From assembly GCF_014898055.3 (NCBI RefSeq), contig NW_023600993.1, positions 19,868,850 through 19,932,849 on the forward strand: a stretch of DNA of 64,000 nucleotides, in the 5' to 3' direction. Both the position numbers and the translations under genes were made by a program. Below, one piece after another: positions 34,225-45,749 of this stretch; within the stretch, counting starts at the first letter, position 1, and the number at the start of each line of letters is the position of its first letter. The DNA is from Talpa occidentalis (lineage: Eukaryota; Chordata; Mammalia; Eulipotyphla; Talpidae). The notes under the pieces are model-generated. The model saw nothing but the letters and a program-made list of their open reading frames with translations, did not search any database and had not been told where the DNA came from.

Positions 34225-35669
34225 TAGTATTTTCTTTTTAAAAAGATGAGTCTATTGGTGAGGAGTTATTGATGTTTTAGTTTTGTATAATTTTGCACCT
34301 GGAAAAATACCTGGAATATGCTGAGAAGTTACTTACTGTTTGAAGCAGTTATCCCAATGCAAAATTGACAACAATTAAAACAAATGGTAAAACTTTTGTA
34401 ACAGCCCTTAATTTATGAAGATGTGAATAATTCCATTTATAACACTTCAAGTTCATAAAATAATGTTTTAACATCCTGTCTGAAAATAGGAAAGCAAAAC
34501 AAACTAAACACCAACTAAACCAAATGATAAATTTCATTTTGAGAAATATGGAAAAGCTGCATGACCATAATGAAAAATAATGACTTAATCAGATGTTGTA
34601 TTAAAAAGATTCAGAAAAAGAATTCTATGAGAAGAATGTTCGGGAAGAAAAATTAATCTGAAAACACAACAGGCTGTTCCTTACTCTTAAAATAGATCTC
34701 AATTTCAAGAAGAAAATAGCCTCTCTTTCCAGTATTATCTGTAAGACATTCAGGGCACAACATTACAAGGCTGAAAATATGAAAAACAGAGGTGGTTACT
34801 GACCTTTCATACGTTACCCAGGAAGTGCTTCTATCTGCTGGTAGCCAACAAAAATAAAGACCATTTCTATACCAGCCCTGAGATTTTGTTTCCATTTTTT
34901 CCTGACAATAAACTTCAAACACCTGATACATTAATGTAGCTAATATTCCTTTTTATTCAACTCCATGCTTACATTCATATCCCAGTGGTTCTAAAATTCT
35001 TGGGATACTCCAGGGTGGAGTAAGGGACAATGGTTTCTTCTTTGTGTCCATCCTATATACACTTTTGCTTTCAATTATTATTCTTCCAAACAGAAACCAC
35101 ACTGCTCCAATTATTATTTTCCTCTCCAGTTTTTTGTTTGTCCTTGTAGCCTTATTCCTTTCTTGCTTATTCCTTTCAAGTCATTTTAGTTGGGCTTCCT
35201 GATGAAACAGAGAAATACTTGCTTTAAAATCACCATGTTTAAACAGGAACTAAAGATTATCTTTATTTTTCAAAGAAATGTTGGGTAGGTTACGAAGGCC
35301 ATTGTGAGTTCCAGTCCTTCCAGTTTTGTAAGAGGTGTGATCTGAGGTTGTGCTATGAATGCTGTGTTGTTTCTCTGTAGAGAATTTTCATTTTAATAAG
35401 AGGAAAGAGTAAAGATCTGAAGAAAGTCTGATTCACCCTGCTACAAAATGATGTTCAAACTATAAAAGCCCTTTGCATTTCTGTGGAAGCTGTGCTTTTT
35501 ATTTTTGAACCAGTAACATACAGTTTTGTTTAATCTGATGAATGTTGCATAATTGATGCCAAATTTTTTTTTTTTTTTTTGCCTTATGGAAAAATAAAAA
35601 CGTTCACTTGTAACATCTACTCACAGAAACAGGCACTCATAGTCAGTGGACAAGATAAGCGACCATGAT
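34225..35669. other. Unassigned sequence
   Basis: No gene is supported. A T15 run lies near 35567-35580. Small minus-strand frames (62 and 92 codons) lack motifs. Confidence 0.4.
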
Positions 35670-35684
35670 AAAAGTCCATTTTGA

Positions 35685-36266
35685 CACTATGGAAAGCTGT
35701 GTGGAGACTCCTCAACCTACTAAAGATAGAGCTTTCATATGATCCAGCAATTCCACTCCTAGGTATTTACCCAAAGGACACAGAAACATTAATTCCAAAG
35801 AGCACCTGCACCCCTATGTTTATAGCAGCACTATTTACAATAGCTAAGCTTTGGAAACAACCCAAATGCCCCAAAATAGATGACTGGATCAAGAAGATGT
35901 GGTACATATACACCATGGAATATTACTCAGCATTCAAAAAAAGATACACTCATGCAATTTGCAGCAATGTGGATGGAGCTGGAAGGGATCATGCTCAGCG
36001 AAATAAGCCAGAAAGAAAAAGAAAAATACCGGATGGTCTCACTCATAGCAGGAATCTAGAAAACTTAAATAAGGGACCAGGAAAAAGAATAACTATAAGA
36101 AAGTAAAAATCAAAATCAACAAACAACTATGAACCAGAGACACACTATGTGGGGGGCGGGGAAAGGAGGGATTGGGTTCAAAATAAGGGGGTTGCAATTG
36201 TATGGGGAACATAAAAATAAATTTTTTTTAAATAAATAAAAAAATAAAATTTCCCTTTAAAAAAAA
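35685..36266 (+). mobile_element. 5'-truncated L1: ORF2 C-terminus and 3' UTR
   Basis: A continuous open frame (35681-36106) carries the L1 ORF2 C-terminal end. Recognisable pieces are the TP-x-FIAALF-x-IAK segment, the WKQPKCP motif and the MWYIYTMEYYSAF segment. It is followed by a G-rich 3' UTR tract, TTGCAATTGTATGGGGAAC and an A-rich tail. The target duplication is AAAAGTCCATTTTGA (35670-35684) and AAAAGTCCATGTTGA (36267-36281). It is only 582 bp long, so neither the reverse transcriptase nor the endonuclease is present. The well-preserved frame and duplication indicate a fairly recent insertion. Confidence 0.93.
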
Positions 36267-36281
36267 AAAAGTCCATGTTGA

Positions 36282-38006
36282 TAGTACAGAGTTTTGGAAA
36301 AAAAGAAAAGAGGAAGGGAGAAAGAAATAAAAGAAAACCAAAGTTTTGAAAAACACTGGGACCAAGAAGATTTCTAAAAACAGAGATTTCTAAGTTCATA
36401 AAATTTAAGACGTGCCTAATAAAACATGAGTTGAGGAGGTTGAGGAGAAAAACTTACTACTTTATAAACAGGGCAGTATAAACATGCATATGTAACCAGT
36501 GGTAACCAAGACATAGATGAGAAGCAATACTTTGAAATGCTTCTTTGCCACTGAAATCATAAGTATACCATGTTTTTAATCAAGAATTTCAATAAAAGAA
36601 TGTTAACTTCATTCTATTTCAAACAAAGGAGGAAGTTTTACATTTTAAATTTGGATTTGGCATGTCAAAACAATAAAGAAATTGTTTCACCTGAGAAAAC
36701 AGACTTACAAATATTAAATAGATATTAAAATAAGGCTAATGCAGAAATTTAAGGTGCACATTGTAGGGATTCCTGGGTCACCAAATATAGAAGTATTTCT
36801 TTTTTTCATCACAAATGCTGCAGCTCAGTTAACAAGTCATTGACTGTCAGAAATTCTAGCAGGTGTTCAGTCTTGCACTGTGGCTGGATGTACTATGGCC
36901 ATGTTAACAGTAGCTCAGTGGTACCATGTAGGGGGAAGGGGCTCAGTCTGAGTGTCATGTTTTCCTTTTGATTTACCATTTCTTTCAGTCATTTGAAGTA
37001 CTCACAATGAATGACAGGGGAAATAATAATATTTCCCTTATATAATAACTATTACATACATTAATAGTACATTCATCATGTTTTATCAGCAACGCAGATA
37101 AAATATGCAAGAAAACATTAGGATTGACTGTCTCCAGCTTCTCCATTCAGCTGTCCATGCTTGAAATAAAAAACTAGAAAAGAAAAAAGGGAGATGTTGT
37201 GATTTATGTTTTATACTGAAAGACTCTTAGAAGAAGAGAAAATATCTATTACCTTACTGCAATATTCACTTACAGAGTAAGATGAGACATTTAACATCAG
37301 TGGAAAAGACGACAGATTCATAAGAAATAGAGACATGATAGTGATAGAGATAGTGCCAGAGGAGAGAGGGAGAGAGAATATAAAAGCCTCTTGCAGTTTA
37401 TAAATAAATGTTCTTAATAAATCTCATAATTTAAACAGAGAACTTGTTTAGGGAAAGTGCAAGGAAGAAAAAGGCTGCTGTTGTGCCCAACTTGCTTGAT
37501 TAAAAATAAACTGCAAATTCTGCCTAAGGTTCAGTAACTTGAAATGATATCACTTAAAGAGGTTGGCATAAGTGATATGCACCCTTGAATTCTTTATGAG
37601 CCTTTTTCAAAAAAAAATTAGAGCTGCCAACTATGGATAAGGGCCATCTGGTGCTCAAAGGTGCCAATGGAAAGAACATATGTCTGGGGAGATAATCACC
37701 AGCACTGTGACCTGTTAGGAGACGTGTCTGCTCTAATAAGGGCATGTGGTGATAGTAGGAATTATGGAGCAGATGTATTGCATCGCTTGGTTTCAAAAGA
37801 AATCTTTCCAATGAAGGATCTTCAAGATTACCCAGCAGGCACCCAGGCCACAGTCAAAGTCTATAGATCACCTAAAACCCATGGCAGGGAACAAATTCAG
37901 CCACATTCAGGAAACGTAGCAGATTTAGGAAGAGATAGATCCTCTCCCTTTGGGGAAATTGTGTTTCAGTAGGAAGGGAAGTAGAGACACAGTCTAAAGG
38001 AAATTT
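36282..38006. other. Unassigned sequence
   Basis: No clear repeat is seen. A 103-codon plus-strand open frame at 37661-37972 has no recognised motif, and an 85-codon antisense frame overlaps it; I do not call either a gene. CTGTTGTGCCCAAC at about 37479 also occurs at the LTR start at 29301. Confidence 0.35.
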
Positions 38007-38018
38007 AAAAATACTTAA

Positions 38019-38272
38019 GGGGCTCCTCTGGTGGCCTCCTCAGTTGAGCACAGTGCTGTGAAGGTGTCCACAGCCTCTGAAGAGCCGGTTGGATCCTGGC
38101 TAGCCAGGGAGGGTCCCACATGGTGGGGCAGACCTCTCCTGTCTCACCTGCTGCTCCCCTCAGCCTGCCTGTTCTGTTCCTCACTCTGTCTCTGGTGAAT
38201 CCTCTCACCCTCCCGCACATCTGACCTGTACCCTGGTTCTTGTATAAATAAATAAATAAATCTTTAAAAAAT
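38019..38272 (+). mobile_element. tRNA-derived T+ SINE
   Basis: The head is a diverged GGGGCTCCTCTGGTGGCC and the tail is TATAAATAAATAAATAAATCTTT. A 12-bp target duplication AAAAATACTTAA lies at 38007-38018 and 38273-38284. Confidence 0.93.
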
Positions 38273-38284
38273 AAAAATACTTAA

Positions 38285-39239
38285 AATAAATTCATGAAGT
38301 GACCTATCCTAAGAAGTAAATAAAAGAATGAAATTAAGGGAATGAGGGAGTACCTTCTGAGATATAAACCCTTGCACTAGAAGCCGAATGACACGGATCC
38401 AGCCACATGAGGTGCTAGCATGTCCATTCTAGATGGTGGAGCAAGCAGAGCAAGAGGACAGTGGACGATGATGAGGTCAGAGGGAGGGAGGAGCCCTGTC
38501 CTGTCCAAGATACGAAGTTTGAATTTTACTCTTAGTGTCAAGGGATCTCTTTGAAGGTTTTACCCGGGGAAACATCATTCTTTCATTGATTGTTGCTTGT
38601 TTAGATCACACGACTGCATATGTGGAGAACAGATCACAATGAAGCCATTATAATTGGACTGCGTTTTGTGACATGCAACAGAGAGTAAAACAAACAAATT
38701 AGATAAGACAAGGCAAAAATAATAGCAGTTATGTGATCATCAATTTATCAAACCAATTGGGGGGAAAAGTAACAGAAACTAGCTGAAATCTGGAAGCTTG
38801 TACATGTGACTGATGTCAAAGGGAAGTCCTTGCTATTTGGTGACACCAACACAGTTGAACAAAACAGTAACTTTGAAGATGGTCATTAAAATTCATTGTA
38901 CAAATCACACCATGGAGATCAGTCCATTGTCTGTGAAATTCAGTTATCTTAACAAGAATATTAACTCAGTATATTGTCAATTTATCTTATTGCACAATCT
39001 TTTCTCTTGATTTTACCATTTATTCTATTTTTGCATAATCTGTCCTGAGGGAATGGAGATACTCCCTAAAGCATTTGTCTCATTCTCTGGAGGAATCCAA
39101 ACACTCACTTGCTGAAGTGCCCTTAGAAAAGCTAGGCCTGACCCTTATAAATGTATCTGGAAATACTGCGCAGGCGGGAAATAGGAATCATTTGTCAGTA
39201 AGGCACTCTATTAGTATTTTTATATGCTATTTTATTTAA
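38285..39239. other. Unassigned sequence
   Basis: No gene or clear repeat is recognised. Open frames do not exceed 65 codons. Confidence 0.4.
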
Positions 39240-39395
39240 TTTAGCAACATAATTGTAGGATATATATTATTTTTTTACTTTCCAGGTAAGAAAGTTGAGA
39301 CTCCAAATGTTTGCATCCTGGGTCATATAGCCAATAAATGGCAGAGTTGAGATTTTTATCCAGAAGAGCATAGTCTCCAGAACCAAAATCTTGTC
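39240..39395 (-). mobile_element. MIR relic, antisense
   Basis: GGTAAGAAAGTTGAGACTCC, GGGTCATATAGCCAATAAATG, GCAGAGTTGAGATTTTTATCC and AGCATAGTCTCCAGAACC follow the reverse complement of MIR. Confidence 0.75.
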
Positions 39396-39640
39396 AGGGC
39401 ATTTCAGAAAGATTTCTTTGTGATACAAGAGAATCTTAGGTAGATTTGTTCCAGACCTTTTGTAAACCTTGGGAGATCTGCAGTATATGCCAATTTTCAG
39501 TCATTGTTAATAACTTTCTCATGACTAACAGGAATAATCTTACATATTTTTTTTTAAACTGGAGTGATAATTGAGTCCTAACAGTAATCCAGGAAATCAG
39601 GGCTAATGTGGCTGTAAAATAGCATTAAAATTATTTTTTT

Positions 39641-39958
39641 TAAAGGGGGTATGGTTTTACTTTTTTATTTTTTATTTTTTAAAGATTTATTTATTTATTT
39701 ATTTATTTATATAAGCACTGGGTACAGTCAGAAGCGCAGGAGGGTGAGAGAATTCACCAGAGCCAGAGCGGGGAGCAGAGCAGGCAGAAGGACCTAAGTA
39801 CACTGCTGAGGGGAGCAGCGGGCGGCAGGAGAGGTCTGCGCGCCATGTGGGACCCTCCTCCGGTGGCCGGGGAGCAGCCGGGGATTGAACCAGCGCTGCA
39901 GAGGCTGCGGGCAGCTTCGCAACCCAACGCTCAACCGCTGCGCCACCGGGGAGGCCCC
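39641..39958 (-). mobile_element. tRNA-derived T+ SINE with 3' transduction
   Basis: The SINE body (about 39675-39958) is a CpG-rich younger copy in antisense. The target duplication TAAAATTATTTTTT lies at 39626-39639 and 39959-39972. Between the left duplication and the SINE tail is extra sequence. On the minus strand, after AAATCTTTAAAAAATAAAAAATAAAAAA, it reads GTAAAACCATACCCCCTTT and then a second A run. This fits transcription past the usual terminator and copying of downstream flank. Confidence 0.88.
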
Positions 39959-39973
39959 TAAAATTATTTTTTA

Positions 39974-40973
39974 TAAAGCAACTTTTGAAAAGACTGGCTG
40001 TCATGTAGCCTCCCCACCCCCCATCTGATTAAAGTTCAGTCATACAAATTGTTTTTCTTTTTGTGGCAATTTAATGCTCCCCTGACTAGCTCCCATGGTT
40101 CAGAAGCTGGTGTCCAAACAGTCATGCTCACCGAAACAGGCCCCTATAATGAGAAATTCATTTTCTGCTTGACTTTGTAAGTAAAATTACACTCTGACAC
40201 CACTATTTTCTGCTGCCACTGAAAGGTATTAATGAAACGTGGCACCAGAAATTTATTTGTAAGGTTGTCTGCTATGATAGCGTTTGGTCCAAATATCCCT
40301 GTGACAGGAGGGAGGAAGACAAAAACAAAATTCTCAGTATGACCAGGAATTGACATACATTGGCTTGGTCCCTATTGAAAAGAAGTAAACATTTTCAGAG
40401 AGGCCCTAACAGTTATAAAAGGGCTGCTTTCCGATAAAAATGACACAGATCTTTACATTTTGCCATTGGAACCCAAATCTCAAGCTGTCTTTAAATAGGC
40501 TGTTACTATTTATGAAAAACTCAGAAATGACACACACTACCTGACTTAGGATATTGTGAGCTAAGATTTTTCAATTTTACGATGGTATGAAATAGATACA
40601 CGTTAAGTAGAAAATGTTGATCAATAACTCTCCTGACAGTGGGTGGTGGTGGTGAATTACATTTCCAAGTCAGCCTTTTCAAGCTAGAATATTTTCAACT
40701 GAGGAGAGTTGTATTGGGAGGTAGCTTCGTCGTGAGTCATATTCAGGGTATGGTTGCAGAAGCAAGATATTTAACATCAAGAGGAAGTTTCTTAGAGCAT
40801 TCCCTGTTGATTGACTCCATGTTTTTCTCCCAACACCAAGAAAACAACACCAACCTCTTTAAATATTCTGACCCTAAAACAAATCACCCAACATTTCTTT
40901 AGCATCCTGTCTCTACCCCTACCAATTCAGCATGATTGGTTAATTACTCTGGCCTAACCCGGGCCAGTCACGT
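39974..40973. other. Unassigned sequence
   Basis: No gene or clear repeat is seen. The 87-codon frame at 40639-40902 has no motif. Confidence 0.4.
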
Positions 40974-41332
40974 TATTACAGGGCAGGGAGAGGGGCACCC
41001 TAGGTCCCCACAAACCTGCCTGCTCTAAATAGGTTCTGCCATCCACCGCATCAACACAAAACATATGAGACCTTAATGAAAAGGAACTTTAATATAATTA
41101 GTAAAAAATACAGGAAAGGCAAAGAATATAGTTGCTAAATCAAGCACCCAAAGTTACCTGTCCCCTCATGGGTAAAAGTCCACCTAAGCAGAATTGGCCC
41201 AGAGCAAGGCCCCAAAGCCTGTCACAAGTCAAAAGCACCTTCCAGTGGGGACCCACAGAAAAGGATCAGAAACAACCAGACAAGTCTGGAAGGAAAAAAG
41301 CAAAATCAAAATCAAGATAAAAGTTGCCATTG
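40974..41332 (-). mobile_element. Truncated family A LTR
   Basis: It starts TATTACAGGGCAGGGAGAGG (TGTTACA mutated to TATTACA) and follows the family A LTR for ~360 bases, as far as GTTGCCATTG. There it is interrupted by a SINE. The remaining ~200 bases of the LTR are absent. Confidence 0.88.
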
Positions 41333-41540
41333 TTGGACCTCCCTGGTGGCACAAGGGGTTAAGATGAAACCTACAAAGCTATCCGCAGCCTCAGAGTTTG
41401 ATGCCTGCCCAGGGAGTTACACATATGGCGCAGCAGACCTCTCCTGACTCACCTGCTGCTCCCCTCAGCAGTGTACTTCAGTCAATCTGCCTGTTCTGTT
41501 CTCCACTCTGTCTCTGGTGAATCCTCTCATCCTCCTGCAC
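41333..41540 (+). mobile_element. tRNA-derived T+ SINE, 3'-truncated
   Basis: The head TGGACCTCCCTGGTGGCAC begins inside the LTR. The element stops at CATCCTCCTGCAC, without its AAATAAATCTTT tail, and is joined directly to antisense L1. No right target duplication exists. A deletion after SINE insertion removed the SINE tail, the rest of the LTR and probably part of the L1. Confidence 0.88.
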
Positions 41541-42037
41541 TGTCTCATTGATGTCTCATTGGTTTACAACACAGTATATGATTTAGCAGAATAGGTTCAC
41601 ACCTCTACAGATTTATGCTACTACACCACACCCACAAACAAAATACCCATAATTCTCTACCATATGCCCTGGGGTCCCTACCCCTTTTGTTCCCACTCCC
41701 ACCCTCTCTCCTCCACTAGCCTCAATTCTTTAGTCATAATTTTAGGGTTTGTTTTGGTTTATTTTTGTCTGTTCCTTTGTCTTGTTTCTCTATATTCCAC
41801 ATATGAACAAAATCTGGTTTTGTCTTTTGCTGTCTGACTTAGTTCACTTAGTATAATCCACTCAGGTCATTTACATAATTGGGTTATTGTAAACAGGTTT
41901 GCAATGAACATAAGAGTGCATACATCCCTTTGAATTTGAATTTTTGCATTCTTTGGATAAATACCAAAGGCTGAAATTGCTGGATTATAGGATATATCTA
42001 TTTTTAATATTTTTAGGAACCATCATATCACAGTGTT
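41541..42037 (-). mobile_element. L1 3' end, antisense (L1MA/L1MB-type)
   Basis: The plus strand reads ATTGATGTCTCATTGGTTTAC, then CCCACTCCCACCCTCTC, GTTCCTTTGTCTTGTTTC, TCTGACTTAGTTCACTTAG and TTTGGATAAATACCAAAGGC, the reverse complement of an L1 3' UTR and ORF2 end. The duplicated TGTCTCATTGA phrase at its start reflects the junction region. Confidence 0.85.
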
Positions 42038-42039
42038 TA

Positions 42040-42589
42040 ATACATATAGTCTTTGGTGAGCAAAGGGATAAAGAAGGAAAGAAAGGATAGATGGATAGGT
42101 AGATATCTAGATAGATCAATTTGATTCTGGGGAAACAGGCAGGGTTTCCTCTGGATTCTGGCATAAACCCTCAACAAACTTTTGCCCACAGTGAATAAAT
42201 CGATTTTGGAGTCTACACTGGTCAAGGGTAGTATGGTAGAAAAAACAGGAATCCTGACAATGTTTTAACATCTAATATATTAAGATCTTTTTATCTAAGA
42301 ACTAAAATTTCACACACTTTTTGTCCAAGTTGCAAGGAAGAGAAAACATCCCTCAATGTGGAATTTAAAGAGTCTGATGAAGTCACTAGTTTGCCCTAGT
42401 TTTCTAAAACACCTCCTGACATGGGGATATGTAAGCAGCAATTATCAAATTTCTTCCTCGTGTTCCTAAACAAACCAGTTCTATGCTAGAATGGAAAAAG
42501 ATGGTCAATTATTAGATGAACTATTGTAAGATATAATGGGGAAACAGTAATATCTTCTATCCCACATGCCTAATCTGGAGTCATTATTA
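42040..42589. other. Unassigned sequence
   Basis: A short GATAGATGG/TAGATATCTAGATAGAT low-complexity stretch lies near 42085-42117. Otherwise nothing is recognised. Confidence 0.4.
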
Positions 42590-42800
42590 TTGATAATTCC
42601 AGGCTCTGGGCTAAATGAGACTGGTATTCATTAGCATATTTAATGCTCCTGACAGTTCAGTGGGAGCCAAGACTAGTCACATTTTATGCAAATTGGAAAC
42701 ATAGACAACTTTAATTATGCAAATCTGAAATGATTTAATATAAAATCATCAACACATTCTCACTTTATTTACAAATTTTCAAATGCAGCAAATGTCTTCC
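42590..42800. promoter_or_regulatory. Candidate regulatory block with paired octamers
   Basis: The POU-factor octamer ATGCAAAT occurs twice in the same orientation, at 42686-42693 and 42717-42724, 31 bases apart. Upstream is a related ATTAGCATATTTAATG at 42630-42645. No repeat family covers the block. This is a motif-based suggestion only; in AT-rich DNA such words do occur by chance. Confidence 0.3.
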
Positions 42801-42924
42801 CTTTTTAAGAACTATGAAGAATTGCTTAATTTAAGTGACAAGCCTGGAGAATTTGAAATAGTATTTATGCTTTTTACATGTAAGTGTGCACTTTTGTTAG
42901 AAAATAATAATTGTTAGAAGATAA

Positions 42925-43110
42925 GCTAATATTTATTGAACACTAAACACGTTATAGAATCACAGATGAATATATTTTTCACACACAAAAAAAATAGGCA
43001 TAGGACTATTATTATTCCCATTTTACAGAAGAGGAAAAAAATGACATTCCAAAGATTACACAGCCAGTGAATAGTGAAAGTGAATTTAAACTCAGGCAGC
43101 CTGGCTCCAG
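42925..43110 (-). mobile_element. MIR relic, antisense
   Basis: ACTATTATTATTCCCATTTTAC, AGAAGAGGAAAAAAATG, AAGATTACACAGCCAGTGAA and AACTCAGGCAGCCTGGCTCC follow the reverse complement of MIR closely. Confidence 0.85.
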
Positions 43111-43119
43111 CATTGATCA

Positions 43120-43960
43120 ATATTTAGCCTCACTTATCAGGATTAGTCTTGAATTACGTACATTTGAAATTAAATAGCCTTTAGGAACTCTCCCCTTACA
43201 TAAAATATGCCTGCCTTGCAGGCACTCTATCCTCACCTTTGGAATTGATGCTCTAAAGTGGTGAAGCAACTTGGCCAAGGTCTCAAAGTTAATAGAATCC
43301 AAATTCATCTGTCAGGAACATTATCTATTATATCCAGATAAGTTCACAGCCATACCGGGCAGATCAGCCTGAGATTTTGTGTCCTCCTGTTCTGTGCCTT
43401 TGTGGATTCTTAGTTGTTTGCATAATGTTGGGGAAATTTAGCCCACACAACTCAGATTCAGTCCCTAAGACTCTCTTCCTCCCCCAGGGACTAACCTCCT
43501 AAGAAAAACACTCGTGTTCAAATTTCTAACTACCCCACATAATCCTCCAATTAAAGTTCAAACAGAAGAAGCCCCTGGGTCCTGGCTCCTAGTCCCCAAC
43601 CTCCTAACAACATCCGCTCTGTAGCTATAACACTGCCTTGTCAAACCACACATTCTTGTTATCAATTTCAGTTAGATTTTGCAGTGCATGTCTTACCCAA
43701 TGGAAAACATAAGCTGTACTCTTTCCAGGCTGGCATCAGAATCAACAAAAACTGTATTGAAAAGCGTGGAAGTTGAAAATGGAAGATCTGTCCTTTCTCT
43801 ATTCTCCAGACAGAGCTCCACAGATAAGCAGAGCTTGCTGTGAGAATGAGTTCACGACATGCGTTGAGCTGTATAACAATGGGCAACTTTTGCAGGGAAG
43901 GTGCTGAAGGTTCCTGCCTTTTGTACTGGCATAGACTTGTCACTAATTGGCTGCCCCACC
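43120..43960. other. Unassigned sequence
   Basis: GGTGAAGCAACTTGGCCAAGG near 43259 resembles another small MIR piece. The 163-codon minus-strand frame (43668-44159) runs through the (TG)n repeat and encodes a His-Thr run there; I do not consider it a gene. Confidence 0.4.
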
Positions 43961-43962
43961 CC

Positions 43963-43998
43963 TGTGTGTGCATGTGTGTGTGTGTGTGTGTGTGCGTG
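43963..43998. repeat. (TG)n microsatellite
   Basis: TG dinucleotides interrupted by single CA and CG steps. Confidence 0.95.
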
Positions 43999-44389
43999 CA
44001 TACATTTGTACACACAAATGCAACAGAACTTTGAGAACAAAAGACTATTTTCTCAGCAAGATAACCATGGCCTACTGACTGAATCTTCTTGGCACAAAAT
44101 AAATTCCTTCTTTTAAAAGAACAAAATATCCACAATCTAGGAAAGTCCCCAGCACCCACAGTTCTGTGTCCTAACCTTGCCCTGAGTAGGTGTGGATGCT
44201 GAGCATCGTCTTAAACAAGTGTCTGCTTCCAGGTCATCTGCAGTGGTCACTGGGATCAATTTAAACACAACAATCCTCAAAAATGAAGTGGACTTCCCAG
44301 TTCCTTCTTTCTTATCATCAATCAGCACCAGTATCATTATTCAACATTTGAATTTTTCTGGTATCTATTTACCTAACATAACATTCTTT

Positions 44390-44715
44390 TTTTTTTTTTT
44401 TTTTGAGATTTTTTTTTTAAGGAAGAAATAACCATATTTGTGTTTTTTGTTTTTTTTTTTTAAAGATTTATTTATTTATACAAGCACTGGGTACAGTCAG
44501 AAGCGTGGGAGGGTGAGAGAATTCACCAGAGCCAGAGCGGGGAACAGAACAGGCAGACAGATGAAATACACTGCTGAGGGGAGCAGTGGGCGGCAGGAGA
44601 GGTCTGCGTGCCATGTGGGACCCTCCCCAGTGGCCAGGGATCGAACCGGCACTGCAGAGACTGTGGACAGCCTCGCAGTCCAGCGCTCAACCACTGTGCC
44701 ACCAGGGGAGACCCT
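44390..44715 (-). mobile_element. tRNA-derived T+ SINE with 3' transduction
   Basis: The SINE body (about 44461-44715, younger subfamily, antisense) is flanked by AACATAACATTCTT (44376-44389) and AAAATAACATTCTT (44716-44729). About 70 bases separate the left duplication from the SINE tail. On the minus strand they read an A run, CACAAATATGGTTATTTC, TTCCTTAAAAAAAAAATCTC and a final A run of ~18. Inclusion inside the target duplication shows the extra segment arrived with the SINE. Confidence 0.87.
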
Positions 44716-44749
44716 AAAATAACATTCTTAATTGTTCACCACAATTAAC

Positions 44750-44860
44750 TTATGAGGTCCATTTACACATGTTCAAGTTGAGACCCAAAGATGATAAATT
44801 ACATGTCTGAGGTCACACATGATAGATTTAAGGATGATGCCAGGAGCCCGCTGAGGGCTC
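44750..44860 (-). mobile_element. MIR relic, antisense
   Basis: AAGTTGAGACCCAAAGATG, ATAAATTACATGTCTGAGG and TCACACATGATAGATTTAAGG match the antisense MIR middle. Confidence 0.65.
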
Positions 44861-45486
44861 TGTCACATCCACAACCGTCCTTGCTTTGTGGAATATTTAA
44901 CAGACCAAGAAAGTCCCTGATCTCTGTTCCCAGGAGGTCATTTCTTTCTTCTCCTGGGCACTTTTAAGAAGAGAATGTATGCTATGAAAGGGGGCACAGG
45001 ACCCAGCGCTGAGAGGAGCCCAGGAAAAGGAAGCTAAGGCAAATTAATTCAGCCAACAGTCATGCCGGGTGGAGTAGCAGCCTTTCCCTGTCTCTCAGAC
45101 TGCAGGGAACTTGGGTTTTTGAGGAAATGTTAAGGAGATGAACTATTAAAGATCAAGGCTGAGTTACTTTCATCCTATGTAAAGAAGAGCAGTTGCAATT
45201 GTTTAATGACCAAGAGAAAGTGGAGAATGAAGCAGGACTTGTAGGGCAGAGCTGCAGGCTGGTTGGAAGGCCACGGCAATGATCTCAGGGCAGACAGATC
45301 TCAATTCCACTGCTAGGACTGAAGGGAAACCCACCGTGAAACTCTCTGACCTGGTGGGAGAGGACACCCCCCTCATTGGCTTGGTATGGGTCACATGTAA
45401 AAATGAAGTTTGGTCTCCTGTTGATAGCCCAAAAGTGAAATAGATGGCAGGCAGTTAAATAACAAAGAAAGTACCTTAGCACATTT
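44861..45486. other. Unassigned sequence
   Basis: Two overlapping minus-strand frames (63 and 65 codons) have no motif. No repeat is recognised. Confidence 0.4.
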
Positions 45487-45502
45487 AAAAATGCAAATTA
45501 CG

Positions 45503-45749
45503 GGATTAAGACCCAACCTATGGAGCTATCTGCAGCCCTGAAGCACGAGTTCAATCCCCGGCTAGAGAGGTGACACACATGGCGCAACAGACCTCTCCTG
45601 ACTCGCCCCACTGCTCCTCTCAGCAGGGTACTTCGGTCAATCTGCCTGTTCTGTTCCCCACTCTGTCTCTGGTGAATCCTCTCACCCCAGCACCTCTGAC
45701 CTGTACCCCAGTTCTTGTATGCACAAATAAATAAATCTTTAAAAAAAAT
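45503..45749 (+). mobile_element. tRNA-derived T+ SINE, 5'-truncated
   Basis: The copy starts GGATTAAGACCCAACC, lacking about 25-30 bases including the A box. It ends GCACAAATAAATAAATCTTT. A perfect 16-bp duplication AAAAATGCAAATTACG lies at 45487-45502 and 45750-45765, so the truncation happened at insertion. Without the A box it should not be transcribable by RNA polymerase III. Confidence 0.95.

Noticed and set aside
35681..36106. 141-codon open frame, one of the longest in the window
   Set aside because: It is the C-terminal end of L1 ORF2 plus L1 3' UTR within a 5'-truncated insertion with target duplication, not a host gene.
37661..37972. 103-codon plus-strand frame
   Set aside because: No family recognised. 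The overlapping antisense frame of 85 codons is as good, and no transcript signals are visible.
43668..44159. 163-codon minus-strand open frame
   Set aside because: It runs through the (TG)n microsatellite, giving a His-Thr run, overlaps several other open frames and has no recognisable domain.
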